DNA of 64,000 nucleotides from Bifidobacterium asteroides (GCF_003202695.1 NZ_QGLL01000006.1:372001-436000); one strand, 5' to 3'. Positions 8,458 through 18,077 are shown, numbered from the stretch's first letter. The notes: a model not told the origin generated them from the letters alone. Translations and numbers: made by a program.

Positions 8458-10503
8458 TCAGTCCTGACGGCAGGAGGTGTTCGCTCGGAAGTCATCCGCC
8501 GAGTTGATCTGGGCACGGACCTTGATGGCCTCGTTGATCCAGGCTCGGGCCTGGTCCACAGGTACGCCATTGAGCTGGCTGCCGTCTCGGAAACGGAAGG
8601 ATACGGCGTTCCTAGAGACATCCTCCTCGCCGGCGATCAGGATGAAGGGGGCCTTGGACTTGGCTGCGTTGCGTATCTTCTTGCCGAAACGGTCGTCGGA
8701 GCGATCGATCTCGCAGCGGACCATGTCGTCGCGCAGGTCCTCCAGCAGGTGCTCCAGATGCGGTGCGAATTCATCGGCAACAGGCACGGCCTGCACCTGA
8801 ACCGGGGCCAGCCAGGCCGGGAAGGCGCCAGCATAATGTTCCAGAAGGATGGCGAAGAAGCGCTCGATGGATCCGAAGAGGGCCCTGTGTATCATGACCG
8901 GCCTCTGGTGGGAACCGTCGGCGGCTATGTACTCCAGCTGGAAACGCTCAGGAAGGTTGAAGTCCAGCTGTATGGTGGAAACCTGCCAGGTGCGTCCGAT
9001 GGCGTCTCGTGCCTGCACGGAGATCTTTGGCCCGTAGAAGGCGGCGCCCTCGGGGTCGTCAACCAGTTCCAGACCTGAGTCCTTGGCCACTTCGGCCAGG
9101 GTATTGGTAGCCTCCTCCCAGACCTCGTCGGAGCCGACGAACTTGTTGGGATCCTTGGTGGACAGCTCCAGGTAGAAGTCGTTGAGACCGAAGTCCTTCA
9201 GCACCTTGAGCACGAACTGGAGCAGGTTGGTTAGCTCACCCTTCATCTGGTCCCGGGTGCAGTAGATATGGGAGTCGTCCTGGGTCAGGCCGCGCACGCG
9301 GGTCAGACCGTGGACCTCGCCGGACTTCTCGTAGCGGTAGACGGTGCCAAACTCGAACAGCCGCAGGGGCAGCTCCTTGTAGGAGCGCTGGCGGGACTTG
9401 AAGATCAGGTTGTGCATGGGGCAGTTCATGGGCTTCAGGTAGTAGTCGAAGCCCTGGCGGGTGACCTTGCCGTCGGCATCCTTCTCTTCGTCCAGGTGCA
9501 TGGGCGGGTACATGCCGTCCTTATACCACTGCAGGTGGCCCGAGATTTCGTAGAGGTGGCCCTTGGTGATGTGCGGGGTCTGCACAAAGGAGTAGCCGTT
9601 GCGCCGGTGCATCTGCCGGGAGTAGTCCTCCATGGCGTTGATGATGGCCGCGCCCTTGGGATGGAAGACGGGCAGACCTGGCCCGATCTCGTCCGGGAAG
9701 GAGAAGAGGTCCATCTCGGCTCCCAGTTTGCGATGGTCGCGGCGGGCGGCCTCCTCCAGGCGTGCGGTGTAGGCTTTCAGGTCGTCCTTGCTGGCCCAGG
9801 CGGTGCCGTAGATGCGCTGGAGCATGGGATTCTTCTCATCTCCGCGCCAGTAGGCTGCGGCGGTGCGCATGAGCTTGAAGCAGCGGATGTAACGGGTATT
9901 AGGCAGGTGGGGACCTCGGCAAAGGTCCTTCCAGACCGTGTTGCCCTCGCGGTCCAAGTTGTCGTACATGGTCAGCTCGCCACCAGTGGCTACCTCGGTG
10001 GCCTCCTCGCCGTTGATCTCGGCCTCTTTGGCACCGATCAGCTCCAGCTTGTAGGGCTGGTCAGCTTCCTCCTTGCGGGCTTCCTCCTCGGTGACCACGC
10101 GCCGGCGGAAGCTCTGGGAGGACTTAATGATCCGCTTCATCCGCTGCTCGATCTGCTTGAGGTCGTCTGGGGTGAAGGGCTTGTCCACGTCGAAGTCGTA
10201 GTAGAAGCCATCCTTGATGACCGGGCCGATGCCCAGCTTGGCGTCCGGGCGGATTTCCTGAACGGCCTGAGCCATGACGTGAGTCGCCGAGTGCCGCATG
10301 ATGGCCAGTCCCTGGTCGCTCTCCAGGGTGATGGGCTCGACCTTGTCGCCCTCGTGCAGGGGAGTGTAGAGGTCGCGTGGCTGCCCGTTGAGGTCAACGG
10401 CGATAATGTCCTTGTCGTCAGCAAAAAGCTGGATGCCAGTCTGATCCGCCGCCACCTCCTTCCGTTCGCCCTTGACGATGATGGAGATGCTCGACTGTGT
10501 CAT
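8458..10503 (-). CDS. thrS: Threonyl-tRNA synthetase
   Basis: The 681-residue class II synthetase charges tRNA-Thr. An N-terminal TGS domain is followed by the editing domain with [12 protein letters not shown] (HXXXH type), then the catalytic core with [12 protein letters not shown] (Zn-binding Cys) and [20 protein letters not shown]-terminal anticodon-binding domain completes it. The ATG at 10503 has AAGGA 9-10 nt upstream and matches the family length. An open frame upstream does not resemble ThrS. In mycobacteria a HIT-family gene separates thrS from pgsA; here the two are adjacent. Confidence 0.97.
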   Translation of the reverse strand: MTQSSISIIVKGERKEVAADQTGIQLFADDKDIIAVDLNGQPRDLYTPLHEGDKVEPITLESDQGLAIMRHSATHVMAQAVQEIRPDAKLGIGPVIKDGFYYDFDVDKPFTPDDLKQIEQRMKRIIKSSQSFRRRVVTEEEARKEEADQPYKLELIGAKEAEINGEEATEVATGGELTMYDNLDREGNTVWKDLCRGPHLPNTRYIRCFKLMRTAAAYWRGDEKNPMLQRIYGTAWASKDDLKAYTARLEEAARRDHRKLGAEMDLFSFPDEIGPGLPVFHPKGAAIINAMEDYSRQMHRRNGYSFVQTPHITKGHLYEISGHLQWYKDGMYPPMHLDEEKDADGKVTRQGFDYYLKPMNCPMHNLIFKSRQRSYKELPLRLFEFGTVYRYEKSGEVHGLTRVRGLTQDDSHIYCTRDQMKGELTNLLQFVLKVLKDFGLNDFYLELSTKDPNKFVGSDEVWEEATNTLAEVAKDSGLELVDDPEGAAFYGPKISVQARDAIGRTWQVSTIQLDFNLPERFQLEYIAADGSHQRPVMIHRALFGSIERFFAILLEHYAGAFPAWLAPVQVQAVPVADEFAPHLEHLLEDLRDDMVRCEIDRSDDRFGKKIRNAAKSKAPFILIAGEEDVSRNAVSFRFRDGSQLNGVPVDQARAWINEAIKVRAQINSADDFRANTSCRQD

Positions 10504-10579
10504 GAATGCCGTCCTTGCTATCGGAGCCCGCGTTACAGGGTGCAGGCTGGACATGGTTATCGAGCCACAGCCTAGGTCG

Positions 10580-11416
10580 TCACTCAGACAAGAAAGGGCC
10601 TTTGTTGCCCATGGAACGCAGATAATCCTCGGCTTCGCGGACCAGTTCCTCGGCGGCTGGTTCATCCACTTGAGACTGGTCGACTTCCATTTCAAGACGG
10701 TGGACATAGTTGGCCAGGTCGTCGTTGCAGTGCAGAAGCACCCCGGCCTGGGCCTTCCATTCGGCAGCCTTGCGGGGCAGATCCCCCTCGTCCAGGTGGA
10801 CGCCCAACATGGACGAAAGCCTGTGCAGCAGCTGCAGAGTTCCCTGGGCACATTCGTCGCTGCCTAGATACTGGGGCACGGAGACCCAGATGGACTCGGT
10901 GCTGTAGCCGTCCTGAGTCGCCAAGGCATCCAGAACAGTGGGAATGCCTATAGGGCCTGAGTGGCCGTCGGTGTCGGTCTTGGGCTGGTCACCCGCCAGA
11001 TCGTCTATGGGCAGGGGCCTGGTGTGGGGGCAGTCGGCAAACATGGCGCCTAGAGTGATGATGGTATCCGCCTCCTCGTCTTCGGCCCAGTGGATACTGC
11101 GTCGGCAGAAGTCGCTCCAGTGGTAGTTGGGCTCCGGACCCATTTCCAGCAGAAGGGTATGGGCGTCATCTATTTGTACCCGATAAATCTTGGTGGAGGG
11201 CCAGATGATCCGACGTCTGCCCTGTACATGGCAAAGCATAGGTCGTGACATCTGGTAGTCGTAGAACCCGTCGCCCGGGATGCTGCCAACTTCGTGGGAA
11301 TCGTAGGCGTTCAGCAGGTGGCGGATGACGTTTGTCGAGGCTGAGCATGCATCATTCCAGCCGTCGAAGGCGGCCACCATGATGCAGTGTTGCCTGTGCC
11401 TGGCTTCTTCACTCAT
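10580..11416 (-). CDS. PAC2-family protein (proteasome assembly chaperone 2-like)
   Basis: The 278-residue cytoplasmic protein contains [15 protein letters not shown] and [17 protein letters not shown], typical of the actinobacterial PAC2 family. The biochemical role is unknown in bacteria. The C-terminal third is acidic and helical. I chose the ATG at 11416; an in-frame GTG lies three codons upstream and the Shine-Dalgarno match is only moderate for either. It stands 76 bp upstream of thrS on the same strand. Confidence 0.8.
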   Translation of the reverse strand: MSEEARHRQHCIMVAAFDGWNDACSASTNVIRHLLNAYDSHEVGSIPGDGFYDYQMSRPMLCHVQGRRRIIWPSTKIYRVQIDDAHTLLLEMGPEPNYHWSDFCRRSIHWAEDEEADTIITLGAMFADCPHTRPLPIDDLAGDQPKTDTDGHSGPIGIPTVLDALATQDGYSTESIWVSVPQYLGSDECAQGTLQLLHRLSSMLGVHLDEGDLPRKAAEWKAQAGVLLHCNDDLANYVHRLEMEVDQSQVDEPAAEELVREAEDYLRSMGNKGPFLSE

Positions 11417-11503
11417 ACCTCTCACCCTACCGGTCGGAAGCCCTGCCCTGCATGGCTTTGCCGTCAGCAGAGGGTGGCTCTATAAGGCGGCGACACGCTC
11501 TTT

Positions 11504-11532
11504 TTGCCAAGTGAGAGGGTCTACGCTACAGT
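11504..11532 (+). promoter_or_regulatory. Promoter of the tRNA cluster
   Basis: A -35 element TTGCCA (11504-11509) and a -10 element TACAGT (11527-11532) are 17 bp apart. They lie about 47 bp upstream of the first tRNA and point at the four-tRNA cluster. Confidence 0.55.
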
Positions 11533-11578
11533 AGTGCAACGTGCTTCAGCAGTCACCACCACGGTGGAAGTTGAGTGT

Positions 11579-11651
11579 GCGGGCATAGCTTAGTTGGTAA
11601 AGCGCGACCTTGCCAAGGTCGAGACCGCGGGTCCGAGTCCCGTTGCCCGCT
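11579..11651 (+). tRNA. tRNA-Gly (anticodon GCC)
   Basis: A 73-nt cloverleaf. The acceptor arm GCGGGCA pairs with TGCCCGC, the anticodon stem CGACC/GGTCG holds loop TTGCCAA with anticodon GCC, and the T arm contains GGTCCGAGTCC. No CCA is encoded. It is the first gene of the cluster. Confidence 0.95.
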
Positions 11652-11678
11652 CGAGGTTTCGAGCAGTTTAACCAATAC

Positions 11679-11749
11679 GGTGGGTTAGCCAAGCGGTTAG
11701 GCAGCGGCCTGCAAAGCCGTATAGACGAGTTCGACTCTCGTACCCACCT
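11679..11749 (+). tRNA. tRNA-Cys (anticodon GCA)
   Basis: A 71-nt cloverleaf. The acceptor GGTGGGT pairs with ACCCACC, the loop CTGCAAA carries anticodon GCA, and the T loop is GTTCGACTC. The discriminator base is T, as expected for Cys. Confidence 0.95.
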
Positions 11750-11772
11750 CTCTCTCGAAACGAGAATGACCC

Positions 11773-11844
11773 GGGCGGTTGGCGCAGAGGTAGCGCACTT
11801 CCCTGACACGGAAGGGGTCACTGGTTCGAATCCAGTATCGCCCA
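11773..11844 (+). tRNA. tRNA-Val (anticodon GAC)
   Basis: A 72-nt cloverleaf. The acceptor GGGCGGT pairs with ATCGCCC through one G-T pair. The anticodon stem CTTCC/GGAAG holds loop CTGACAC with anticodon GAC. Confidence 0.95.
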
Positions 11845-11875
11845 CGAGGATCACTTCGGTGGTCTTTCCCAATCC

Positions 11876-11948
11876 GGGCGATTGGCGCAGCGGCTAGCGC
11901 ACTTCGTTCACACCGAAGGGGTCGCAGGTTCGATTCCTGCATCGCCCA
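11876..11948 (+). tRNA. tRNA-Val (anticodon CAC)
   Basis: A 73-nt cloverleaf. The acceptor GGGCGAT pairs with ATCGCCC, and the stem CTTCG/CGAAG holds loop TTCACAC with anticodon CAC. It resembles the preceding Val tRNA, so the pair probably arose by local duplication and then divergence of the anticodon. Confidence 0.95.
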
Positions 11949-12601
11949 CCTGGATCTCTCTCCAAAGCCTTTTCTTTTTGTACAGTATGTTACAAGTCAG
12001 TAATTGTTAGTTTACAAACTTTCTAAACTCTCAACGATCTTTAACCCGTAGATTTCTGCGACAAACATTTTGTTAATAAATATTTTTTACTTTTTCTTGC
12101 TGCTCTTTACCATCCAGACTGAGGTCGGGTGCCCAGACTTGCTTATGGCGATCACATTCAGCTATCACTTGTTTAGCCCTCCCCCGCCCTGAAATGTTCA
12201 CGGTTTGTTGGATTTGCCAAGGGCAGGTAAAATCCGCATTAGAGCCGGAAAGCGAACCTCAGGTTTGGCATGTCCGGGGACTTGTGATAATTTGCTCTTA
12301 GGAACAGATCGGGGGATCTGCCAGAAACAGGAGTGACCGGGCGTGTCCTTGAAGAGGTGATAGTATGATGCAGAAAGGCCTAGGCCAATGAAGGAACATT
12401 GCTAGCCTGGTTGAATCTGTAATCCACCCACAGCTTGAGGGAACTGTGGTTTTCCTGTTTTATCCAAGTAATACTTGCGTGGTCTGTTTGTTTGGCCGCG
12501 TTCCGGTTGTCGTTAATAGCGGCGGCCGTGCTGTAAAGCTCCTCCGGCGGCGCAGAATTATACCCCCCTCTCCTGCCGCCGGAGGCCTTACTTATAAGCC
12601 C
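11949..12601. other. Gene-poor gap after the tRNA cluster
   Basis: I see no convincing gene here. The first 150 bp are AT-rich. A small hairpin (CAGATC/GATCTG) sits at 12305-12320, and a large one at 12541-12585. Two miniature frames with good Shine-Dalgarno sites (a GTG near 12341 and an ATG at 12365) end after a few codons and lead nowhere. No copy of a tRNA 3' end is visible that would mark an integration site. Confidence 0.5.
12541..12585. repeat. Large GC-rich hairpin downstream of the YheO-type gene
   Basis: Perfect 11-bp arms CCTCCGGCGGC and GCCGCCGGAGG are separated by 23 nt. They lie 17 bp beyond the stop of the minus-strand regulator. No T-run follows on either strand, so it is at best an unusual terminator or an mRNA 3'-end structure. 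Confidence 0.5.
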
Positions 12602-13255
12602 TCATTTCAGGGCCTGCAGGTATCGGTATAGGGTGGGAATCGATATTCTAAGCTCGGGGGCTACGATGCCTACAGCACCCTTGATCAGGAAGATGCCCCG
12701 TTCCTTAATGTCACTGATGATGTTCAGCCTGTCCTGCTTGGTCAACTTGTCCATAGGGATGTCGAACTGACGGATCGCCTCTCTGGTGATCCTGCGGATA
12801 TTCTCCTCGGGCTCCTGACTGATGTGGCTGCGGGAAGCTTCTGTGGAGATCTGTACATCGTCTGAGTCGATCGAGGTCAGGGTCTGCAGCACATGGGCTG
12901 CTTGCTGTAGCTCGGTGATGTTGATGCTGATGCAGAGCAGGCCGATGACCGTCTCCTGTTGGTCGCGGATCAGGTAGGAGGAGACGCGAAACTCGTGCTT
13001 GTTCAAGCATCGCCCACGGTAGTCGGAGACGAAGTCGGCCCCGCCATGGTCGGCTCGTATGGCCAGTTGTCGGGTCTGGTCGGTCACGCCATCGCCCAAG
13101 GTACGTCCAGAGAGCTGGCCGTTGCGGATGAAGACTATGGAACTCTCCGGGCGTGTGATGTCATGCACGGTAATCTCGGCCATGGGACCGAAGGAATCGG
13201 CTATGAATTCTGCCAGGGGAAATACCTCTTCAAGGTTGTCTACGGTGAAATGCAT
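12602..13255 (-). CDS. YheO-type PAS-domain transcriptional regulator
   Basis: The 217-residue protein has an N-terminal PAS-like YheO domain (LAEFIADSFGPMAEITVHD, SSIVFIRNGQLSGR, VIGLLCISINIT). A C-terminal helix-turn-helix follows (LTKQDRLNIISDIKERGIFLIKGAV with SIPTLYRYLQ at the end). Homologues regulate small-molecule or amino-acid metabolism, but targets are seldom known. It stands alone between two gene-poor gaps, so the context gives no clue to the ligand. The ATG at 13255 has AGGATCAGTT upstream. Confidence 0.85.
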   Translation of the reverse strand: MHFTVDNLEEVFPLAEFIADSFGPMAEITVHDITRPESSIVFIRNGQLSGRTLGDGVTDQTRQLAIRADHGGADFVSDYRGRCLNKHEFRVSSYLIRDQQETVIGLLCISINITELQQAAHVLQTLTSIDSDDVQISTEASRSHISQEPEENIRRITREAIRQFDIPMDKLTKQDRLNIISDIKERGIFLIKGAVGIVAPELRISIPTLYRYLQALK

Positions 13256-13926
13256 AACTGATCCTCAACATCCTAACAGGGCAGCTTGTAGCCACCGGTT
13301 GGTGCTGCGGGAAGCGAAAGGTATTGGATGGCGTGATATGGTCCATCACCTCCATACCAGCCAATCGGCCTCCTCTAATTTCGTATATTAGACCTTCTCT
13401 TGCGCCTTGCGGTTAGTACGAACGATTACTATGACCGAAGGAGCATCGAAGTTCGAAAGGGGTTCTTATGGTAACGCAAAAGAGTGGGTGAATTTTGTTT
13501 TTCGTTACTCGGCCAGTCGTTCGAACTTGGCTTTATGGAAAAGCTGCCTGTCACGATCCTAGGTCACAATGCAAGAGCAATGCGAGCATGAGCGCGTGTT
13601 TTGGCGTCAGCCGATCTGACGGCGTCGTTACCAAGGACGCCACACGGGGATGTTCATCAATTTGGCATGGTGAATGAACGGCGGCCAGGCTTGCTGTTGA
13701 AGTCCAGTGAGCTGTGGGGGTGAGATCCTGTTTGATGGGCTTCCTGAAGATAAAGGCGATGTTGTCGATGATGAAATCAAGACGAACCTTCGCAAGATTC
13801 AGAATTCCTCATTGGGAACTCAAATAATCTTCGTGCTTGTACTGATTCCTACCCTTTAAGCTAAGGTCAACACATCAAAATCACACCATTACCTTGCCTA
13901 GAGAGTCTGCCTGCCTGTCCCCGGGC
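13256..13926. other. Gene-poor gap with possible coding remnants
   Basis: No gene can be supported. On the plus strand an ATG at 13431 opens a 43-codon frame ending at 13562, without a Shine-Dalgarno site. On the minus strand roughly 80 codons stay open between about 13800 and 13558, without a usual start. Neither product is recognised. Both could be decayed fragments. Confidence 0.35.
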
Positions 13927-14802
13927 TCAGCTGGCCGCTACGCCACCCACGGCGGGCAGAGCGCCAACCATGAGCATGATGGCCACAAAGATGGCCAGCC
14001 CGATACGGTAGATTACGAATCCCCGGTAGGAGAAGCGCGAGACGATCTTCAAAAAGGCGATGATGACAATGTATCCCAGCAGGAAGCTGACTACGGTGGC
14101 GCAGATGGTGGCTCCCCAACCGGGGAAGGCAGCATCAGCGTTGATGTTCTTCAAGGACTTAACTGTCTCAAGGATGCCAGCGCCGAAGACCGCGGGGATG
14201 GCCATGAGGAAGCTGACCCTGGTAGCGGCTTCGCGGGTGTAGCCCAGACCACGGCCGAAGGTCATGGTGCCTCCCGAGCGGGATACACCAGGTATCAAAG
14301 CCAGCATCTGCCCGATGCCGAAAAGCAGGGCGTCGCTGACATTCATCTGGCGGATCTCCTTGTTCTGGCGACCGTGGCGGTCAAAGTAGTCCAGCAGGAG
14401 GCCGAAGACGATCAGCATCACGACGGTGATCCAAAGGTTGCGCAGCTTGGTCTCGATTACCTTCTGGAAGAGCAGACCCGCCACCACAATGGGCAGGGTC
14501 CCGAGAATGATGTACCAGCCCAGGGCCGCGTCATGGTCCTTGGAGCCCATACGCTCGCGGCAAGAGGAACCGTCCTTGCCTGCCAGGCAGCGGAACCAAT
14601 GAGTCAGTATGCGAATAATATCATGCCGGAAGTAGAGCAGGACCGCCAGCTCCGTGCCGAATTGGATGATGGCTGTGAAGGCCGCACCCGGGTCCTGGCC
14701 CAGCAGGCCGCCCACAATGCGAATATGGGCGCTGGATGAGACTGGGAAATATTCCGTTAAGGCCTGGACCAGGCCAAATAGAATGGCTTCGAAGAAATTC
14801 AT
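13927..14802 (-). CDS. uppP: Undecaprenyl-diphosphate phosphatase (bacitracin resistance)
   Basis: The 291-residue polytopic membrane enzyme recycles undecaprenyl diphosphate to the monophosphate carrier lipid for cell-wall synthesis. It opens MNFFEAILFGLVQALTEYFP, followed by SSSAHIRIVGGLLG, which holds the conserved Glu and active-site His region. The second motif, IPGVSRSGGTMTFGRGLG, is intact. About eight membrane segments are visible. The ATG at 14802 has AGAGGAG 4-5 nt upstream; residues in the open frame further upstream are not family-like. Confidence 0.95.
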   Translation of the reverse strand: MNFFEAILFGLVQALTEYFPVSSSAHIRIVGGLLGQDPGAAFTAIIQFGTELAVLLYFRHDIIRILTHWFRCLAGKDGSSCRERMGSKDHDAALGWYIILGTLPIVVAGLLFQKVIETKLRNLWITVVMLIVFGLLLDYFDRHGRQNKEIRQMNVSDALLFGIGQMLALIPGVSRSGGTMTFGRGLGYTREAATRVSFLMAIPAVFGAGILETVKSLKNINADAAFPGWGATICATVVSFLLGYIVIIAFLKIVSRFSYRGFVIYRIGLAIFVAIMLMVGALPAVGGVAAS

Positions 14803-14947
14803 GGACTCCTCTTGCTCTCTCGGACAACAATGGCAAGCATAGCCATCGCGCAGGGCAGAGTGAACCAAGGGCGCAGCATGTCTCGCAGAATGCCCACAAT
14901 GGATCTTGTCGGAATCGACGACTCGACGAATAGGGGTGTGGATTATC

Positions 14948-15742
14948 ATGGCCAAGATCTACAGAAAATCCAGGGGCGGAGCCCCATCGGGATTCTTCGA
15001 GTGTGAGGGGCGCGGGCTGCAATGGCTGGGCAAAGCCCAGGAGCAGGGCGGTCCCCGGGTTGTGGACGTCTACGACTGGGGCCCGGGCTACCTGGACATC
15101 GAGGAGATCACCTCCGCCTCCCCCACGCCGGGTGCTGCCTATCGTTTCGGCGCCCAGCTAGCCCACATGCATGATGCAGGTGCCGACCACTTCGGCTCTG
15201 CTCCAGATGGCTACACGGGTACCTGCTACTTCGGACCCCTGCAGGATCCGCTGCCCATGGATGTAGGGGCCTGGAATGATCCGGCCACGTACTGGGGCAG
15301 GGGGCGTCTGGAACCCATGGTGGGCATGGCCATGGCACGGCACGCCCTGAACCGAGAGGACCAGAGGACGACCGAAGAGGTGATCCAGGCTCTGCCGGAG
15401 CTGCTGGGCACTGCTGCCGATGACAAGCCGGCACGGGTGCACGGGGACCTGTGGAGCGGGAACGTCATGTGGACCAGAAACGATGGGAACACGCAGGCCG
15501 TCCTGATTGACCCTGCAGCCCACGGCGGTCACCGCGAGGAGGATCTGGCCATGCTGCAGCTCTTTGGGATCCCTTATTTGGACCAGATTCTGGACGGCTA
15601 CCAGAGCGTGCATCCGCTGGCGGCCGGCTACGAGAATCGGATCACGCTCTGGCAGCTCTATGCCATAGCCGGGCATTGCGCCTTCTTCGGCGGCGGTTAT
15701 GTGAGCGAGTACCGGTCCATGTGCCGATCGCTGCTCAGCTAA
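14948..15742 (+). CDS. Fructosamine kinase / aminoglycoside phosphotransferase family protein
   Basis: The 264-residue kinase-like protein has RVHGDLWSGNVMW (catalytic loop HGDLWSGN) and IDPAAHGGHREEDLAMLQLFG (metal-binding Asp), as in fructosamine-3-kinases. The family phosphorylates sugar adducts on proteins or free ribulosamines and fructosamines so that they fall apart. The ATG at 14948 has only a weak AGGGG site 12 nt upstream; an in-frame TTG lies 14 codons earlier. The last 8 bp overlap the convergent dnaJ. The substrate is not shown by sequence. Confidence 0.82.
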   Translation: MAKIYRKSRGGAPSGFFECEGRGLQWLGKAQEQGGPRVVDVYDWGPGYLDIEEITSASPTPGAAYRFGAQLAHMHDAGADHFGSAPDGYTGTCYFGPLQDPLPMDVGAWNDPATYWGRGRLEPMVGMAMARHALNREDQRTTEEVIQALPELLGTAADDKPARVHGDLWSGNVMWTRNDGNTQAVLIDPAAHGGHREEDLAMLQLFGIPYLDQILDGYQSVHPLAAGYENRITLWQLYAIAGHCAFFGGGYVSEYRSMCRSLLS

Positions 15743-16871
15743 AGATGTCCTTGAGCTTGCCGAAGATCCCCTTGCGGCCCCCGACTCCGGCAGGCTTGGC
15801 GCTCTGCGGGATTTGGGTAGCGTCAGAATCGTGGCTGTTGGCGAAGTCCTCAATGAGGCGGCGCTGATCCTCGTCCAGCTTGGTAGGGATCTGGACCAGC
15901 ACGTGGACGATGATGTCGCCACGCTCCTCCCGGTTGCCCAGACGGGTTACGCCCAGACCCTTGATGGTGATCTCCTGGTCAGGCTGGCATCCGGCGGGAA
16001 TCTCCACCTTACGGTGGCCGTCAAAGGTCTCAAGTTCAACCTGATGGCCTAGGACCGCCCAAGTCATGGGCACGGCAATCCAGCAATGCAGGTCCTGACC
16101 GCTGCGGGTGTATCGCTTGTCGGGTTTGATGGTGATGTCCACGTAAAGGTCGCCAGCCGCGCCGCCTCCCTCGCCTACCTCGCCCTGGGAGGCCAGCCGC
16201 AGTCGAGAGCCGTCAGCCACGCCTGCGGGCACATTGACACCCACTTCACGCCGGGTTCGCACACGGCCGTGGCCGTCGCAGACCGGGCATGGGTGCTCGA
16301 TGATCGTGCCGTGGCCCTGGCAACGCTCACAGGGGGCCTGGCTCATCATCTGTCCCAATAGCGTTCGTACAACCTTTTGAGCGTAACCTTTGCCGTTGCA
16401 GACCGGGCAAGTTATTGGGGAAGTCCCCTTCTGGGCTCCCGAACCGCCGCACTCCTGGCAGAGGCCGTAAGTGCTGATGGGTGTGCGCACCACGCCGCCG
16501 AAGATGGCTGTCTTCATGTTCACGGAGACTTGAGCCAGGGCATCCCGACCGGGCTGGGTACGCGGAATTGGCCCTTGGGTGGCCCCGCCAAAACCGCCGC
16601 CGAAGAACTGGTTGAAAACGTCACCCATATCGAAGGCGCCCGCCCCCTGGGAGGCCTGTGGGTTGTTGGGGTCCACGCCCGCATCATACATGCGCCGCTT
16701 CTCAGGATCGGAAAGCACCTCGTAGGCACTGTTGACCTCTTTGAACTTATCCTCGTATTCAGGCCCGGCGATGTCCGGGTGATACTTGCGGCTCATCTTG
16801 CGGTAGGCACGCTTGATGTCCTGATCGCTCGCGCCTCGCTCAACTCCCAAAACCTCGTAGTAATCTGCCAC
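15735..16871 (-). CDS. dnaJ: Chaperone DnaJ (type I J protein)
   Basis: The 378-residue co-chaperone stimulates DnaK ATPase. The J domain has HPD in KYHPDIAG, followed by a Gly/Phe-rich stretch (FFGGGFGG). Four CxxCxGxG-type zinc repeats follow (CQECGGSG, CPVCNGKG, CERCQGHG, CPVCDGHG), then the substrate-binding domains. The gene follows hrcA at about 83 bp and is probably in its operon, under the CIRCE element. Actinobacteria often carry a second dnaJ beside dnaK-grpE; this would be the HrcA-linked copy. Confidence 0.96.
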   Translation of the reverse strand: MADYYEVLGVERGASDQDIKRAYRKMSRKYHPDIAGPEYEDKFKEVNSAYEVLSDPEKRRMYDAGVDPNNPQASQGAGAFDMGDVFNQFFGGGFGGATQGPIPRTQPGRDALAQVSVNMKTAIFGGVVRTPISTYGLCQECGGSGAQKGTSPITCPVCNGKGYAQKVVRTLLGQMMSQAPCERCQGHGTIIEHPCPVCDGHGRVRTRREVGVNVPAGVADGSRLRLASQGEVGEGGGAAGDLYVDITIKPDKRYTRSGQDLHCWIAVPMTWAVLGHQVELETFDGHRKVEIPAGCQPDQEITIKGLGVTRLGNREERGDIIVHVLVQIPTKLDEDQRRLIEDFANSHDSDATQIPQSAKPAGVGGRKGIFGKLKDIFS

Positions 16872-16954
16872 CGATCATCCTTTTCGTTTGATGCCCTCTC
16901 GACCAATGGTCGCACAGGCCTACGATACATATGACGTATACCGTTTCCTGACGG

Positions 16955-18040
16955 TCACGGCTCTCCGTCGCCGGCCAGGAAGCCAGTCAGGTAGGAGGCC
17001 ACGGCCCGAACCGCGCTCATAGTCGCTGGATAGTCCATATGCGTCGGGCCAATGGATCCCACAAAAGCCACAGGCTCGTCGGACTCGGAACCGTCTGTCG
17101 GCCGTGCGTGCCCATACCCGCTGGTCACCACTGACGCATGTACCAGCTCAGGGGTTCGGGTCTCGGTGCCGATGGCCACGCTGACCCCATTGCTTTCGCG
17201 TGAAAGCTCACTCTGGGCCCGCATAAGCCGCATGAGCACCACCTGCTCCTCAAGGGCATCCAGCAATGAGCCTAAGTCCCCCAAAGAGACAGCCTGGCTG
17301 TGGGTCAGCTGAGAAGTGCCGGCCATATAAAGGCCGCTGGTCTGTTCTTGGGTGGCCATCTCGTCGAAGACGGTGGCCACAAGAAGCAGCATAGCTTTGT
17401 CACGGCCCTCGGTAAGAGAGTCAGCCAGCATGCGGCAGCGATCAGCGGCACGGTCCAGAGACCGGTCCTGGCACTGCTTGTTGATCTGGTCGGACAGGCC
17501 CGCCAGGGCGTTCGGGTCATCCTGAAGTGGTCCGTGCAGGGTGCGCTGAACCACCCGGCCGGTGTCGGTGATGACAACCATCAAAATGGTCCCTCGGCTC
17601 AGCCCTATAAGCTCGGTCCGTCGCAGGTTCGAGCTGGCCAGGGAGGGTGAGGCCACCACGGCGATCTGTCCAGTGATCTGGGCCAGAAGCTGGGCTGCGT
17701 GTTGAAGGGTGTCCTCCAAGTTGACCGACCCGGACAGGAAGGCGTTGATGCCTCTGCGCTGGGCGGCTGACAGGGGCACGATGGTGGCCAGCCTGTCGAC
17801 AAAATAACGGTAGCCTTTCTGGGTGGGGATACGCCCGGCCGAGGTATGGGGCTGAACCAGGTAGCCCTCGCTCTCCAAGGCCGCCATGTCGTTGCGGACG
17901 GTGGCAGAGCTGACTCCGAGCTGATGATTTCGGGTGAGCGAGCCCGACCCTACTGGCTCGCGAGAACGAATATAGTCCTCAACGACCGCGCGTAGCACCA
18001 GCATGCGTCTGGTATTAGGCAATGTCGCTCCTTCCGTCAT
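16955..18040 (-). CDS. hrcA: Heat-inducible transcription repressor HrcA
   Basis: The 361-residue repressor binds CIRCE. Its N-terminal winged helix contains the SREPVGSGSLTRNH and GVSSATVRNDMAALESEGYL segments. The body has the HrcA-typical LATIVPLSAAQRR and HMDYPATMSAVRAVASYL stretches. The ATG at 18040 has GAAGGAG upstream; the open frame continues upstream across the CIRCE element and is not family-like. HrcA represses its own operon with dnaJ. Confidence 0.96.
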   Translation of the reverse strand: MTEGATLPNTRRMLVLRAVVEDYIRSREPVGSGSLTRNHQLGVSSATVRNDMAALESEGYLVQPHTSAGRIPTQKGYRYFVDRLATIVPLSAAQRRGINAFLSGSVNLEDTLQHAAQLLAQITGQIAVVASPSLASSNLRRTELIGLSRGTILMVVITDTGRVVQRTLHGPLQDDPNALAGLSDQINKQCQDRSLDRAADRCRMLADSLTEGRDKAMLLLVATVFDEMATQEQTSGLYMAGTSQLTHSQAVSLGDLGSLLDALEEQVVLMRLMRAQSELSRESNGVSVAIGTETRTPELVHASVVTSGYGHARPTDGSESDEPVAFVGSIGPTHMDYPATMSAVRAVASYLTGFLAGDGEP

Positions 18041-18050
18041 GGTTTCATTA

Positions 18051-18077
18051 TTAGCACTCGGGCTGTGAGAGTGCCAA
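18051..18077 (-). promoter_or_regulatory. CIRCE operator of hrcA-dnaJ
   Basis: The arms TTAGCACTC and GAGTGCCAA are separated by 9 nt, as in the consensus TTAGCACTC-N9-GAGTGCTAA, with one changed base in the right arm. It starts 11 bp upstream of the hrcA ATG. Confidence 0.95.

Noticed and set aside
9268-10575. Long open frame (435 codons) opposite thrS
   Set aside because: It lies wholly antisense to a clear thrS, its product is Val/Gly/Leu-rich as expected from reading a high-GC gene backwards, and it resembles no family.
11773-11948. The two tRNA-Val copies as possible att repeats of an integrated element
   Set aside because: Both are complete, functional-looking tRNAs with different anticodons and sit 31 bp apart; no mobile genes lie between or beside them.
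12446-12631. 61-codon plus-strand frame in the post-tRNA gap
   Set aside because: It runs through the large hairpin and into the end of the regulator gene, has no good ribosome site, and its product is not recognised.
13894-14739. 281-codon plus-strand frame opposite uppP
   Set aside because: It is fully antisense to uppP, polar throughout, and without a domain.
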